Assembly: GCA_024703915.1 (NCBI GenBank)
Contig: CP087969.1
Coordinates: 1,178,001 to 1,242,000 of the forward strand
Source: Massilia sp. H-1
Lineage (GTDB): Bacteria; Pseudomonadota; Gammaproteobacteria; Burkholderiales; Burkholderiaceae_D
Reading direction: 5' to 3'
DNA length: 64,000 nucleotides
The position numbers were made by a program, and so were the translations under genes. Under the pieces are notes generated by a model. The model saw nothing but the letters and a program-made list of their open reading frames with translations, ran no database searches and was not told where the DNA came from. Shown here piece by piece: positions 24,514-34,887 of this stretch (within the stretch, counting starts at the first letter, position 1; the number at the start of each line of letters is the position of its first letter).

Positions 24514-24673
24514 GAGTTGGGCAGAAAACTGCCCGAGCAACTTGTTGTTGTTGTTTCCGGCTAGTCAGAACGTCCATCGTGCATGACATTCTGAAATCAA
24601 TAAGTTCCGAATGGAAATATATCACAGGACAGGCATGCTCTGCGGCAAATATGTATGTATTGTCGGGAAACCG

Positions 24674-25591
24674 TCACATCAGGCCGAGCCAGGGATCGGT
24701 GTCGGGCGCCGGGAACTGGGCGCTCATGAAATCGACGAAGCTGCGCACCTTGTACGACATCAGGCGCCAAGCTCGGATAGACGAGGTTGACCGGCATGCG
24801 GCCCAGATGGTGCCCTTTGAGCAACTGCACCAGGCGGCCGCTGCTGAAGTCGTCTTCGAGCGTGAACGAGGAGCGCACCATGATGCCCATGCCCGCCAGC
24901 GCGGCCTGGCGCAGGATGCTGCCATTGTTCGAGATCACGCGGCTGGTGATCGGAATATCGCCTTTTCATCGCCCCAGGAGACCGGCCAGCTGTGGCGCAG
25001 CTGTTCGAAGGCGAAATTGAGGCATTTATGCTCGGACACGTCGAACGGCGTGATGGGGGCGCCGTGGCGCGCTATATAGTCGGGCGAGGCGCACAGCACC
25101 AGGGTCGACATGCACAGGCGGCGCGCGATCATGGTCGCATCGAATTTTTGCAGGCCGAGCAGGATGCCGATGTCGAAACCCTCCTCCACCAGATCGATCG
25201 GGTAATCGGCCAGGGTGACGTCGAGCACCACGTCCGGCATGGCTTCGGCATACTTGGGCAGCAGGGCGGCCAGCTGGGATTGCCCGAAGCTGTGCTGGCA
25301 GTAAATACGCAGGGTGCCGCTGGCCTTGCGCGCGGACGAGGACGCCACCGCGTCGGCATCGTCGATGTCGGTCAGGATCTGCTTGACCCGCTCGAGGTAA
25401 TGCATCCCGGTCTCGGTCAGCGACAATTTGCGCGTGGTGCGGTTGAGAAGCCGCGTACCGAGGTGAGCCTCTAAATCGGCCACATTGCGCGTCACGACCG
25501 TGTTGGACATGTCCAAAGCCAGCGCGGCACGGGCAAAACTGCCCTGTTCCACCACCTTGGCGAATACCCGCATCGATTGAAGTCTATCCAT
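24674..25591 (-). CDS. LysR family transcriptional regulator
   Basis: This is about 305 residues. The N-terminal winged helix (MDRLQSMRVFAKVVEQGSFA, NTVVTRNVADLEAHLGTRLL, TRKLSLTETG) is followed by the periplasmic-fold effector domain (LRIYCQHSFGQSQLAALLP, DYPIDLVEEGFDIGI). It belongs to the group starting MDRL-S-M-R-FAKVVE. Two indels (near 24770 and 24955) split the C-terminal third. The gene is divergent from the small exported pair, with about 160 bases between, so it may regulate that pair. The effector is unknown. Confidence 0.9.
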
Positions 25592-25750
25592 GTGGCAACC
25601 TATTATCCCGAATTTAGCAACAGAGCATTGCCAGTATTCCCCTTTTTTGCAGAACGCGCAACGTATAGACTTCGTTTCATGGATGAGCAACAACGCTCGT
25701 CACCGCCGCAAAACGCAAGCGACGCAAACCCAACACCAAGGAGTATCACC

Positions 25751-26020
25751 ATGAAAGCATCGAAACTGTTCTTCGCAATCATCGCTGCCACCCTCGGCGG
25801 TTCCGTCTTCGCCGCTGACGTTCCTGCAGCAAACGCGACTGCTACCTCGGCTGCCGCAGCAGCCCAGGTCACCGTTGCCGCCAAGAGTCTGAACGTGCCA
25901 GCCGTGCTGGTCGCCAAGAACACCGGCCGCAGCCGTGAAGAAGTAAAAGCCGAAGCGGTTGAAGCGGTCAAGCACTACCGCGCTACCGAAGCAAGCCAGT
26001 TTGACTGGATTACCAATTAA
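25751..26020 (+). CDS. Small exported protein, copy 1 of a tandem pair
   Basis: This clean 89-residue frame follows AAGGAG. A signal peptide (KLFFAIIAATLGGSVFA) precedes an Ala/Thr/Val-rich part. The conserved end reads AEAVEAVKHYRATEASQFDWI. No known domain is seen. The next gene encodes a paralogue with the same ends and a more divergent middle. Acidic, Ala-rich small exported proteins like this are common in the family Oxalobacteraceae, but their role is unknown. Confidence 0.8.
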   Translation: MKASKLFFAIIAATLGGSVFAADVPAANATATSAAAAAQVTVAAKSLNVPAVLVAKNTGRSREEVKAEAVEAVKHYRATEASQFDWITN

Positions 26021-26062
26021 TTTGTTTTATCCGGCGTGAGCGCCGGAATCAGGAGAAAAATC

Positions 26063-26314
26063 ATGAATGCATCGAAACTGTTCACCGCTGTAGCCGCCCT
26101 CGCCTTCATGCGCGCCGCCTTCGCCGCCGACACCCCGGCCGCTGCCACCGCCACCACCACCGCCGCCGCCCAGGTCGCCGTTGCCGCCCAGGCCGCAACC
26201 GCCGCCCCGGCCGACAAAGCCGCCGTGCGCGAAAAGACCAAGGCCGAAGCGATCGAAGCGATGAACAGCCGCCGCGCGACTGAAGCCAGCCAGTTCGACT
26301 GGTTCATGAAGTAA
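26063..26314 (+). CDS. Small exported protein, copy 2 of a tandem pair
   Basis: This clean 83-residue frame has AGGAG nine bases upstream. It shares MxASKLF, an AADxPAA mature start and the end RRATEASQFDWFMK with the preceding gene. It lies 42 bases downstream and probably arose by local duplication. The Ala/Thr tract between is low in complexity. The pair ends at a strong terminator. Confidence 0.8.
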   Translation: MNASKLFTAVAALAFMRAAFAADTPAAATATTTAAAQVAVAAQAATAAPADKAAVREKTKAEAIEAMNSRRATEASQFDWFMK

Positions 26315-26333
26315 TACTGCCAGCAGCGCCCTC

Positions 26334-26388
26334 AAGCGCCCCGCGCACGATGCGACCCACGCATCGGCGCGGGGCGCTTGGCGTTTTA
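26334..26388 (+). terminator. Rho-independent terminator of the small exported pair
   Basis: Arms AAGCGCCCCGCGC and GCGCGGGGCGCTT enclose an inner CGATGCG/CGCATCG stem. The structure is followed by GGCGTTTTACC. Confidence 0.85.
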
Positions 26389-26546
26389 CCGGTCCCGCTT
26401 GGCGTTGCCGTTGACCGCCCCGTTTTGACATTCCAGGGCGCCGATTTGCCGTTTTGTCGCCTGCCCCTCCCTTGCCGCGCGGGTTTGCCCTATCGTTCAG
26501 TCTCCGGTTGACGCGCTCAACCCGCTTACCCCAACTCCGAGACGCC

Positions 26547-27848
26547 ATGCATACACCAATCAAACCCATCTCCCTCGCCGCCGCCCTCGTGTTCGGCGTA
26601 TTTGCCGCCCAAGCCGCCACGGCCCAGAGCAATGTCGTCACCGAACAGCGCCAGCTGGGCGCCTTCAAGGCGATCGAACTGAGCGGCCCTTACCAGGTCG
26701 TGATCAAGGCCCAGGGGACGCAATCGGTCAGCCTGTCCGGACCGAAAGACAAACTGGCCGAGGTCGAAACGCGCGTCAGCGGCGACACCCTGATCGTGCG
26801 CCCCGTATCGCGCTTCGGCTTCAGCCTCAGCTTCAAGCGCGTCACCAAGGCCGAGCGCGTCACTGTTGCGATTACCGCATCGATGCTGCGCAGCCTGTCG
26901 ATGTCGGGCAGCGGCGACGTCGAGCTCGACCAGGTTAGCGGCGACAAGTTCAGCCTGAGCGCGAGCGGCCCGGGCGACCTGCACGGCGGCGGCACGGTGC
27001 GCGATCTCAGCGTGGACAGCAGCGGCAGCGGCGACGTGTTTCTCGACAAGTTGACGGCGGCCAACGTGAAGCTGTCCCAGTCCGGGCCTGGCGACGTGGT
27101 GCTGGCCAATATCAGCGGCGAACTGGCGGCCGACACCAGCGGTTCGGGCGACCTCAAGGCCAGCGGCCTGCGCGCCACGCGGGTGCGCGTGAACATGAGC
27201 GGCCCCGGCGACACCATGCTCAGCGGTAGCAGCGGCGAGCTGCGCACCGACATCAGCGGCTCGGGCGACCTCGACGCCTGCGCGCTGGCGGTCGAAGCGG
27301 CCAAGGCCGTGCTGAGCGGCCCCGGCGACGCCTGCATCAGCGGCACCATCAAGGCGTTCGACGCGGACGTGAGCGGATCGGGCGACGTGGTCGCGCACGG
27401 CTTGCAGGCGCAAAAGGTGCGGATCGACATGAGCGGCCCGGGCGACGTCAAATTGGACGGCGCGGTGGGCACGTTCCACGCCCGCCTGTCCGGTTCGGGC
27501 GACCTGATCGGCCCGGGCTTGAACGTGACGGTGGGCGATGTGCGCACCTCCGGTCCCGGCAACATCCGCCTGGCAAAGGTCAGCGAATCGCTGACGGGCG
27601 AGCTGAGCGGCTCGGGCAGCCTGACCGCCTCGATGGCGGGCAAGAGCCTGGCGCTGGACCTGAGCGGACCTGGCGGCGCGCGCATTGACGGCAGCGTCGA
27701 GACCGTGCGTGCGCGCCTGGTCGGCTCGGGCACGCTGGACGGCCGCGAACTGAGCGTGCGCACCAGCGACGTGCAAGTACAAGGCCGCGGCGACGCGCTG
27801 ATCGGCAGCAACCGCTTCGACCGCAAGGGCAGCCACAGCAAGCAGTAA
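26547..27848 (+). CDS. DUF2807 auto-transporter-adhesin-head-like repeat protein, exported
   Basis: This intact 433-residue protein has a signal peptide (ISLAAALVFGVFAAQAATA). A GIN/DUF2807 region follows (GAFKAIELSGPYQVVIKA, TRVSGDTLIVRP). The rest is built of sixteen units of about 21 residues, each with one turn of the form SGSGD or SGPGD. The turns alternate strictly between Ser and Pro forms, ending in decayed copies (LVGSGT, QGRGD). This implies a right-handed beta-solenoid. DUF2807 proteins are exported or surface proteins of mostly unknown role. Unlike its neighbours, it carries no frame errors. An antisense frame across it is a composition shadow. Confidence 0.9.
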   Translation: MHTPIKPISLAAALVFGVFAAQAATAQSNVVTEQRQLGAFKAIELSGPYQVVIKAQGTQSVSLSGPKDKLAEVETRVSGDTLIVRPVSRFGFSLSFKRVTKAERVTVAITASMLRSLSMSGSGDVELDQVSGDKFSLSASGPGDLHGGGTVRDLSVDSSGSGDVFLDKLTAANVKLSQSGPGDVVLANISGELAADTSGSGDLKASGLRATRVRVNMSGPGDTMLSGSSGELRTDISGSGDLDACALAVEAAKAVLSGPGDACISGTIKAFDADVSGSGDVVAHGLQAQKVRIDMSGPGDVKLDGAVGTFHARLSGSGDLIGPGLNVTVGDVRTSGPGNIRLAKVSESLTGELSGSGSLTASMAGKSLALDLSGPGGARIDGSVETVRARLVGSGTLDGRELSVRTSDVQVQGRGDALIGSNRFDRKGSHSKQ

Positions 27849-27890
27849 ATCCCCAGGCGCCTCGCGCGCCCCGCCTCCAAAACATTTCAC

Positions 27891-27947
27891 AATCGGGGTC
27901 AGACCTCAATTCTGCAATTCTTGCAGAATTGAGGTCTGACCCCGATT
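27891..27947. repeat. Perfect 27-bp inverted repeat (REP-like hairpin)
   Basis: AATCGGGGTCAGACCTCAAT and its continuation to 27917 are matched base for base by the reverse complement at 27921-27947. The loop is three bases (TTC). The GGGGTCAGACCTCAATT core resembles REP-type sequences I associate with betaproteobacterial genomes. It could also terminate the DUF2807 transcript, but no T-tract follows. Confidence 0.9.
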
Positions 27948-28115
27948 GCCGTGACACTGATCGCCGATTGCTGGAAACGCTTCAATTCCATAGAAAATTG
28001 GCACTAAACCAGCACCACAGGCATACCATTTTTTGTTTTTATCTTTTCCTTTAAAAACAATTACTTAGCATCCGCAACCACCTGACCGGCGCAATGCCAA
28101 TTCAGGAATTTACAA

Positions 28116-28131
28116 TACCACTTAAATACCT
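28116..28131 (+). promoter_or_regulatory. Candidate GntR operator TACCA-N6-TACC
   Basis: TACCACTTAAATACCT lies two bases upstream of the -35 box of the kinase-gntR-nagA operon. The same TACCA-N6-TACC spacing recurs at 45216 upstream of the TonB receptor. Position and repetition suggest a shared repressor site, but binding by the GntR proteins is inference. Confidence 0.5.
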
Positions 28132-28132
28132 G

Positions 28133-28161
28133 TTGACAAGCTGGTTTGCCAACAATATAGT
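28133..28161 (+). promoter_or_regulatory. Sigma-70 promoter of the amino-sugar operon
   Basis: TTGACA at 28133-28138 and TATAGT at 28156-28161 are 17 bases apart, close to the ideal. The rest of 27948-28115 is AT-rich and holds no gene that I can see. The start codon follows 38 bases after the -10 box. Confidence 0.8.
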
Positions 28162-28199
28162 GCCTTCACTCCCGTAGTTCAGAACCCAACAAAGCAAAC

Positions 28200-29073
28200 A
28201 TGATCGAATATCTCATCGGTGTCGATGGCGGTGGAACAGGCACCCGCGTGCGCCTCGCGCTGCCCGACGGCACCGCGATCGCGCAAGGCCAGAGCGGCCC
28301 GTCCGGCTTGGCGCACGGCATCGACCAGGCCTGGCATTCGATCGGCGACGCCATCGCCAAAGCCTTCGCCAGCATCGGCGTGGCACGCCCGGCCCTGTCG
28401 GCCTGCGCCATCGGCCTCGGCCTGGCTGGCGTGCACAACAAGCTGTGGGCCGCGCAGTTCGCCCAGGCCGATCCCGGCTATGCCGCGCTCAAGCTCGACA
28501 ACGACGGCCACACCACCCTGCTCGGCGCCCACCAGGGCAATCCCGGCACCATCGTTGCCATCGGTACCGGCAGCGTGGGCCAGGCCCTGCTGGCCGACGG
28601 CACGTTGCGCGAAGTGGGCGGCTGGGGCTTCCCGGCCGATGACGAAGCAAGCGGCGGCTGGATCGGTCTGCGCGCCATCAACCATATAGAACAGGTTCTC
28701 GACGGACGCCGTGCGCCAAGCGCGTTCGCATCCGCCGTGATTGCCGCTTGCGGCGGCGGGCGCGATGCGATCCAGGTCTGGCTCGGCCAGGCCAGCCAGA
28801 CCAGTTACGCGCAGCTGGCGCCGATCGTGATCGAGCACGCGCAAAGCGACGCGGTCGCGCGTGGTTTTCTGCAGGACGCCGGCGCCGAAGTGGCATCCAT
28901 CGCACGCGCGCTCGATCCTTCCGGCACGCTGCCGGTGGCGCTGTGCGGCGGCCTGGGCGCGCCGCTGCGCGCCTACCTGCCGCCGGATCTGCTCGCGCGC
29001 AGCGTTACGCCCCTGCGGCGACGCGGCCAGCGGCGCGCTGCGCATGATCGCTCAACATATCAAGGGAGAATGA
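28200..29073 (+). CDS. BadF/BadG-type ATPase, probable N-acetylglucosamine kinase
   Basis: This is about 291 residues. Phosphate-1 loop IGVDGGGTGTRVRLAL, GLAGVHN, the acidic LDNDGHTTLLGA and phosphate-2 motif IVAIGTGSVGQAL show the ASKHA sugar-kinase fold. WGFPADDEASGGWIGLRA is typical of GlcNAc/GlcN kinases of this group. It would phosphorylate GlcNAc taken up by the carriers downstream, giving the substrate of NagA. One deletion near 29009 shifts the last 25 residues. The natural stop at 29071 overlaps the gntR start as ATGA. Confidence 0.85.
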
Positions 29074-29814
29074 CCATGCTTGCGCAGCTTCGCGAGTTCA
29101 AGCCCGATGCCGACAGCCTCACCCCGCTGTATATGCAGCTGGCGAACAAGCTGTCGACGTCGATCATCAGCGGGGACTGGCGCGCCAATGAGGCGCTGCC
29201 GTCCGAGCGCATGCTCTCGGATATGCTCGACATCTCGCGCGTCACCGCGCGCAAGGCAATCGACATGCTGTGCGAACGCGGCATGCTGACCCGGCGCCGC
29301 GGTTCGGGCACCTACATCACGCCCAAGCTCGAGCAGCCGCTGTCGCGCCTGACCAGCTTTTCCGAGGAACTGAGCCAGCGCGGCTTCACCATCGCTCGCT
29401 GCGCTGGCTGGAACGCGAAATCGGCATCGCCGCGCCGCTCGAACTGCTGTCGCTGGGCCTGTCGCCGAACATGCCGGTGGTGCGCCTCAAGCGCCTGCGC
29501 ACGGCCGACGACGTGGTCATGGCGATCGAGACCACCACCATCCCGTCGCTGCACATGCCCGACCCGCACAGCGTGACCGATTCGCTGTACGGCTATCTGG
29601 AAGCGCGCGGCGCGGTGCCGATGCGGGCGCTGCAGCACATTCCGCGCGGTCAATGCCAGCGCCGAGCAGGCCCGCCTGGCTAGGCCTGCCGCCGGGCGCG
29701 GCGATGCTGCACATTACCCGCGTCAGCTATCTGGAAAGCGGTGCCGCAGTGGAGCTGACCCATTCTTACTGCCGCAGTGACTATTATGAATTCGTAGCGG
29801 AGTCGCGCAGATGA
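29070..29814 (+). CDS. GntR/HutC family regulator of amino-sugar genes
   Basis: This is about 245 residues. The wHTH reads LPSERMLSDMLDISRVTARK and AIDMLCERGMLTRRRGSGTY. The UTRA effector domain contains LTSFSEELSQRGF and ends SYCRSDYYEFVAESRR. This subfamily (NagR/NagQ-like) senses amino-sugar phosphates. It is coupled to both neighbours by ATGA overlaps. Indels lie near 29397 and 29648. A required GCCGGC is read GCTAGGC at 29680. It probably represses this operon and perhaps the TonB promoter at 45.2k. Confidence 0.88.
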
Positions 29815-30930
29815 GCGAACCAATCAAAGGCAACATCCTCACCCCGGACGGCTGGATCAGCGGCGCCATCGCTTTCGGCGAACGCATAGCTAGCGCATCA
29901 CGGGCAGCCAGTGCGATCCCGCGCTCAACGGCGACGACTACGTCATCCCGGGCTTCATCGACCTGCACGTGCACGGCGGCGGCGGCAACGACATCATGGA
30001 AGGCGGCGACGCGCCGCACGTGATCGCGGCCATGCACGCCAAGCACGGCACCACCAGTTTGCTGGCCACCACCATGACCGCGCCGCCGCACGAAATCACG
30101 GCGGCCCTCAAGGCGATCGGCGCGGCCTGCGCCCAGCGCCGTCCCGGTGCCGCCCGCATTCTCGGCGTACACCTCGAAGGCCCGTACATCAATTCGGGCA
30201 AGCTCGGTGCTCAGCCCAATTATGCGCGTGCGGCCACGCTGGCCGAAGTGCAGCAGCTCGGCACCTATGCGCCGATGCGCCTGATTACCGTGGCGCCGGA
30301 AATCGTGGGCCACCTGCGCCTGGTGCGCGAACTGTCCGAAGCCGAGCATCCGGGTCCAGATCGGCCACACGCTCGGTTCGTACGAAGATGGCGTGGCCGC
30401 ACTCGAACACGGCGCGGCCGGGTTCACCCACCTGTTCAATGCCATGACGCCGCTGCACCACCGCGAACCGGGCATGGTCGGCGCCGCGCTGGCGCACGCC
30501 AAGTACGCGGAGCTCATTCCCGATCTGCTGCACGTGCATCCGGGCGCGATCCAGGTCGCCCTGCGCGCCATTCCGCACCTGTACTGCGTGACCGATTCGA
30601 CCGCCGCCACCGGCATGCCCGACGGCGACTACATGCTGGGCCGTCACCGCGTGCAGAAGTGCATGGGCGGCGTGCGCCTGCCCGACGGCACGCTGGCCTA
30701 AGCAGCACACTGACAATGGACCAGGCGCTGCGCAACCTGGTCGGACTGGGACTGGAACTCGACGACGCCTCGCGCCGCGTGTCCACGTTCGCCGCCGATT
30801 ATCTGGGCGAAACGCAGCGCGGCTTAGGCTGGCTGCGGGCGCGTTCGCCGACATGGTGGTGCTCGACCGCGAGCTCCGGATCAAAGCTGTTTATATAGAA
30901 GGAGAAATGTGTGACCTCAATGATGCTTAA
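29811..30930 (+). CDS. nagA: N-acetylglucosamine-6-phosphate deacetylase
   Basis: This is about 370 residues in the amidohydrolase fold. Metal and substrate residues are seen in IDLHVHGGGGND, GVHLEGPYIN, IGHTLGSYEDG, THLFNAMTPLHHREPG and VTDSTAATG. It removes acetate from GlcNAc-6-phosphate. Breaks occur near 29890 and 30352. GCCGGC is read GCCTAAGC at 30698 and GCTTAGGC at 30823. The C-terminus reads VYIEGEM before the deaminase start and may in truth stop at once. As written it runs to 30930. Confidence 0.93.
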
Positions 30931-31932
30931 AGAAGCCGTCTCCGCGGCGGAATGCGTTGCCCTGCAATTATCGAGCGACGCCGAACGCTACGCGGAACTT
31001 GGCCGCAAATTGAGGTCCACCAATTTCGACACCGCGCTCACCATCGCGCGGGCAGCTCCGACCATGCGGCGAACTACTGCGCCTACCTGATCATGGCCCG
31101 TATGGGCCGCGTGGTGGCATCGCTGCCGATGTCGCTGATCACCTTGAACCGCGCGCCGATCGTCACCCGCGATACGCTGGCCATCTCGATCTCGCAGTCG
31201 GGCCAGAGCCCGGACGTGGTCGATCCGATCCGCTACTTCCGCGAAGGCGGCGCCACCACGGTGGCATTGGTCAACGACACCAGCTCGCCGCTGGCGCAGG
31301 CCGCCGAATGGGCCATGCCGCTCCACGCTCTAAGAAAGAGCAGAGCGTTGCCGCCACCAAGAGCTTCATCACCAGCCTGGTGGCCGGTGCGCGCCTGGTC
31401 GCGCAGTGGCAGAACGATCCCGAACTGCTGGACGGCCTGGCCGCCCTGCCGGACGCGCTGCGCAGCGCGACCCAGGTCGACTGGAGCGCCGCACTCGATG
31501 TGCTGGCCCCGGCCCGCAACATCATGGTGGTCGGACGCGGCATCAGCTTCCCGATCGCGCTCGAATCGGCGCTCAAGTTCAAGGAAACCTCGGCCCTGCA
31601 GGCCGAAGCGTTCAGCGGCGCCGAGATCAAGCACGGCCCGATGGCGCTGATCGAAGACGGCTATCCGCTGCTGATCTTCGCCACGCGCGGACCGACCCAG
31701 GCCAGCGTGCTGCAGCTGGCCAGCGAAATGCGCACCCGCGGTGCCAAGGTGATCCTGGCCGCGCCGGCCGATGTGGCCGAACGCGACCTGACGCTGCCGG
31801 TCGCCGCCACGCCGGATCTCGATCCTATCGTCGCGGTGCAAGCCTTCTACATCATGGCGGCCCACCTGTCGAAAGCGCGGCATGGACCCGGACCGTCCGC
31901 GCCACCTGAGCAAAGTCACCAAGACCAACTGA
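30911..31932 (+). CDS. SIS-domain glucosamine-6-phosphate deaminase (NagB-II type)
   Basis: This is about 340 residues with two SIS domains. The first carries ARGSSDHAANYCAYLI and AISISQSGQSPDVVD. The second carries NIMVVGRGISFPIALESALK and SGAEIKHGPMALIE. It lacks the glutaminase domain of GlmS, which is the NagB-II layout. It would convert GlcN-6-phosphate to fructose-6-phosphate plus ammonia. GTG 30911 is preferred, since AAGGAG lies six bases upstream. ATG 30920 is the alternative. Indels near 31050 and 31330 were repaired. It follows nagA directly. Confidence 0.88.
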
Positions 31933-31948
31933 CCTTCCAGCGCCATCA

Positions 31949-33225
31949 ATGAACATCAAGAACCTGCTGACGGCATTGATGGCAATCGGATTGCTGCAAA
32001 GCGCATGGGCCGCCGACACCAAGATCGAATTCTGGACCTTCAGCATGAAGCCGCGCTTCACGCCCTACTTCGAGTCGGTGGTGCGCAACTACGAGGCGGC
32101 CAATCCGGGCGTGAAGGTCGAGTGGGTCGATTTTCCGTGGGACGTGATCCAGACCAAGCTGGTGACCCGCATCGTGGCTTAAGCACCCCACCCGCGCTGG
32201 TCAACCTGAACGTGCCCTGGGCCGACGAATACGCGCGTGACGATCTGCTCACGCCGATCGACGGCCTGCTGGGCGCGGCCCGCGGCAACTACCTTCCCGG
32301 CACGCTGCAGGACCTGACCTTCAAGGGCAAGACCTACGGCTTCCCCGATGTACAGCAATGTGGCCGTGATCGCCTACAACCGCGACATCTTCCGCGCCGC
32401 CGGACTGACGCGCAGCCCCGCGAACTTCGACGAGCAGCTCGCCTTTGCGCGCCAGATCGCCGAAAAAACCGGCAAGGCAAGGCTACATGCGCTTCTAAGC
32501 ACTGTCCAAGATCGACGGCCTGTTCATGTGGCAGGGCCTGAAAGTGATCGACGGCGGCAAGGCCGTTTTCAATTCGCCCGCCCACGTGGCACTGGTGCGC
32601 AAGCTGGCCGTCACCTACAAGGCCGGCGGCCTGCTCAAGGAAAGCCTGTTCGCCGAGGATAACTTCCCGGCCGTGGTCAATGCCTACAACGGCGGACGGC
32701 TCGGCATGCTGCTGGCGCCGCCCACCGCGCTGCGCCGGATCCAGGCCGACGCCAAAGACATCTACGCCATCAGCGCCATCGCCAAGGCGCCGCTCGGCCC
32801 GACCGGGATCGCCGACGGCGGCTGGCTGGTCCACTTTGCCATTCCCAAGGGCGTCAAGCTAGGCTGCTGCTGCTTCGGGTCGGCAAGTTCGCCCTGTACC
32901 TGACCGGCGACGCCAACCAGCTCGCCTTCGCGCGTGAGGCGAGCGTGTTCCCGACCACGGCCCGCGCCGCGGCCGATCCCTTCTTCCTGTCGCTGCCCAT
33001 GCCGACAGGGGCGCGGCCGAGCAGGCCGTGGCGGCTTGGCGCCGAATCGATGGCGCACTCGCACACGCTGTACGTGGCCTAAGCATCGACGACTACGACG
33101 AATTGCGCCGCTCGCTGGTCAAGGCGGTCGAAGCGGGCGTGACCGGCAAGCAGGACGCGCAGCTGGCGCTCGACCAGGCGGCCGCCATCTGGAACAAGAA
33201 ACTCGCCGCGCAAAGGCTGCACTGA
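31949..33225 (+). CDS. ABC sugar transporter, periplasmic binding protein
   Basis: This is about 425 residues with a signal peptide (LLTALMAIGLLQSAWA). The family-1 extracellular solute-binding fold follows: KIEFWTFSMKPRFTPYFES, DLLTPIDGLL, AYNRDIFRAAGL and FPAVVNAYNGGRLGMLL. Genomic setting suggests chitobiose or GlcNAc as ligand. Errors include GCCGGC read GCTTAAGC at 32178 and GCCTAAGC at 33078, plus indels near 32345, 32480, 32865 and 33010. The stop overlaps the start of the first permease. Confidence 0.88.
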
Positions 33226-34086
33226 TGGCCGCCCGTTCGCAGCGCCATGCATGGCTGTTCCTCGCGCCCGCGCTGGTGCTGCTGGCCGTGTTCTCGTTCT
33301 GGCCGGTGCTGTTCGGCTCCGTGCTGGCGTTCACCGACTACAGCCTGGTGCGCGAGACGTCCTGGGTCGGGTTCGACAACTTCCGCTACATCTTCGACAA
33401 CGAGATGTTCGTCACGGGCCTGAAAAACTCGCTGCTGTTCCTGCTGATGGTGCCCTTCGTGCAGATCGGCGCGATCGCGCTGGCGGTCCTGGTCAACAAC
33501 AAGCTGCCCGGCATCCGCCTGTTCCGCGCCGCCTTTTACGTGCCGGTCGTGACCACCGTGTCGGTGGTGGGCATCATGTGGGGCTTCATGTTCCACGAAC
33601 AGGGCACGCTCAATTACGTGTTCATGCAGCTCAAGCTGGCCAACGCGCCGCTCGGCTGGCTGACCGACGACACCCTGGCCCTGTTTGCGATCATGTTCGT
33701 CACGCTCTGGCGCGGCCTGGGCTGGTACATGGTGATGTATCTGGCGGCGCTGCAGGCGATCCCGTCCGACATGCAGGAAGCGGCGGTGCTGGACGGCGCC
33801 AACCGCTGGCAGCTGTTCTGGAAAATCACGGTGCCGATGCTGCGCCCGACCATCATGGTGTGCACCATCCTGTCGGTGCTGGCCGCGCTCAAGGCTTACC
33901 AGGAGGTCGACGTGCTGACCCAGGGCGGGCCGATGAATTCGACCTTCACGGCGCTGTATTACGCCTACGATCAGGGTCTCAAGCACCTCAAGCTGCCGCG
34001 CGCTGGCCGCCAGCATGGTGGTCTCGGTCATCTGCGTCGGCATTGCCATGCTCTGTCTGCGCTATCTGAAACCGAGGCACCGCTGA
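33224..34086 (+). CDS. ABC sugar transporter permease 1 (MalF type)
   Basis: This is about 287 residues with six helices, starting HAWLFLAPALVLLAVFSFWP. The EAA loop lies at MQEAAVLDGANRWQLFWKI. It pairs with the next gene to form the membrane channel. It is intact to about 34003, where one extra base disturbs the last 25 residues. Translationally coupled overlaps occur at both ends. Confidence 0.92.
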
Positions 34087-34887
34087 TGCGCCGCGCCCTT
34101 CATTACCTCGTGCTGTGCATGCTGGCCGTGCTGTGCGTGTTCCCGTTCTGGTGGACGCTGGTCACGGCGCTGTCGACCGAGGGCAATGTGTTCGCCTTCC
34201 CGCCCACGTTCTGGCCGCGCGCCGTCGCTGGATAATTTTGCGCAGGTGTTCCATGCGATTCCGGTGCTGTCCTTCTTCAAGAACTCGGTGCTGATCGCGG
34301 CGCTCACGGTGTTCTGGAAGCTGGCACTGTGTTCGCTCGCGGCTTACCCGCTGGCGCGCATGCACTTCCGTGGCCGCAAACTGGTCTTCGGGATCATCCT
34401 GGCGACGCTGGTGCTGCCGTCCGAGGTCAACTTCCTGGTCAACTTCATCACGGTCACCAAACTGAGCCTGGTCGACACCTACACCGGCGTGATCCTGCCG
34501 AACGTGGTGACGGCGGTCGCGATCCTGCTGCTCAAACAAGCCTTCGAGGAAGTACCGCAGGACCTGATCGACGCGGCCCGCGTGGACGGCGCCAGCGAAT
34601 GGATCATTTTCACCCGCATCATGCTGCCGCTGATCGCGCCGTGGCTGGCCACGGTCGGCATCCTGACGGCGGTGGAAGCGTGGAACGAATACATCTGGCC
34701 ATCCATCGTAATGAGCAAACCCGATGAATTTCCGCTGTCGGTGGGCGTGCTGTACCTGCGCGGCACCTTCGGCAGCAGCACCCGCGTCATCGCCGCGGGC
34801 ACCGTGCTCACCATCCTGCCGACCCTGGCGGCCTTCCTCTTCACCCAACGGTTCTTCATGCGCGGCATGGACGGAGCAGTCAAATGA
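34086..34887 (+). CDS. ABC sugar transporter permease 2 (MalG type)
   Basis: This is about 266 residues with six helices. It starts [20 protein letters not shown], with EAA loop [19 protein letters not shown] near residue 165. One indel near 34230 hides [16 protein letters not shown] 34086 shares the last base of the upstream TGA. The cognate ATPase is probably the gene at 37695, since no other is in the cluster. Confidence 0.92.

Noticed and set aside
26526..27890. Minus-strand open frame of about 450 codons across the DUF2807 gene
   Set aside because: It mirrors the GC-rich repeat codons of a convincing plus-strand gene, has Ala/Arg/His-rich shadow composition, and has no domain or ribosome site.
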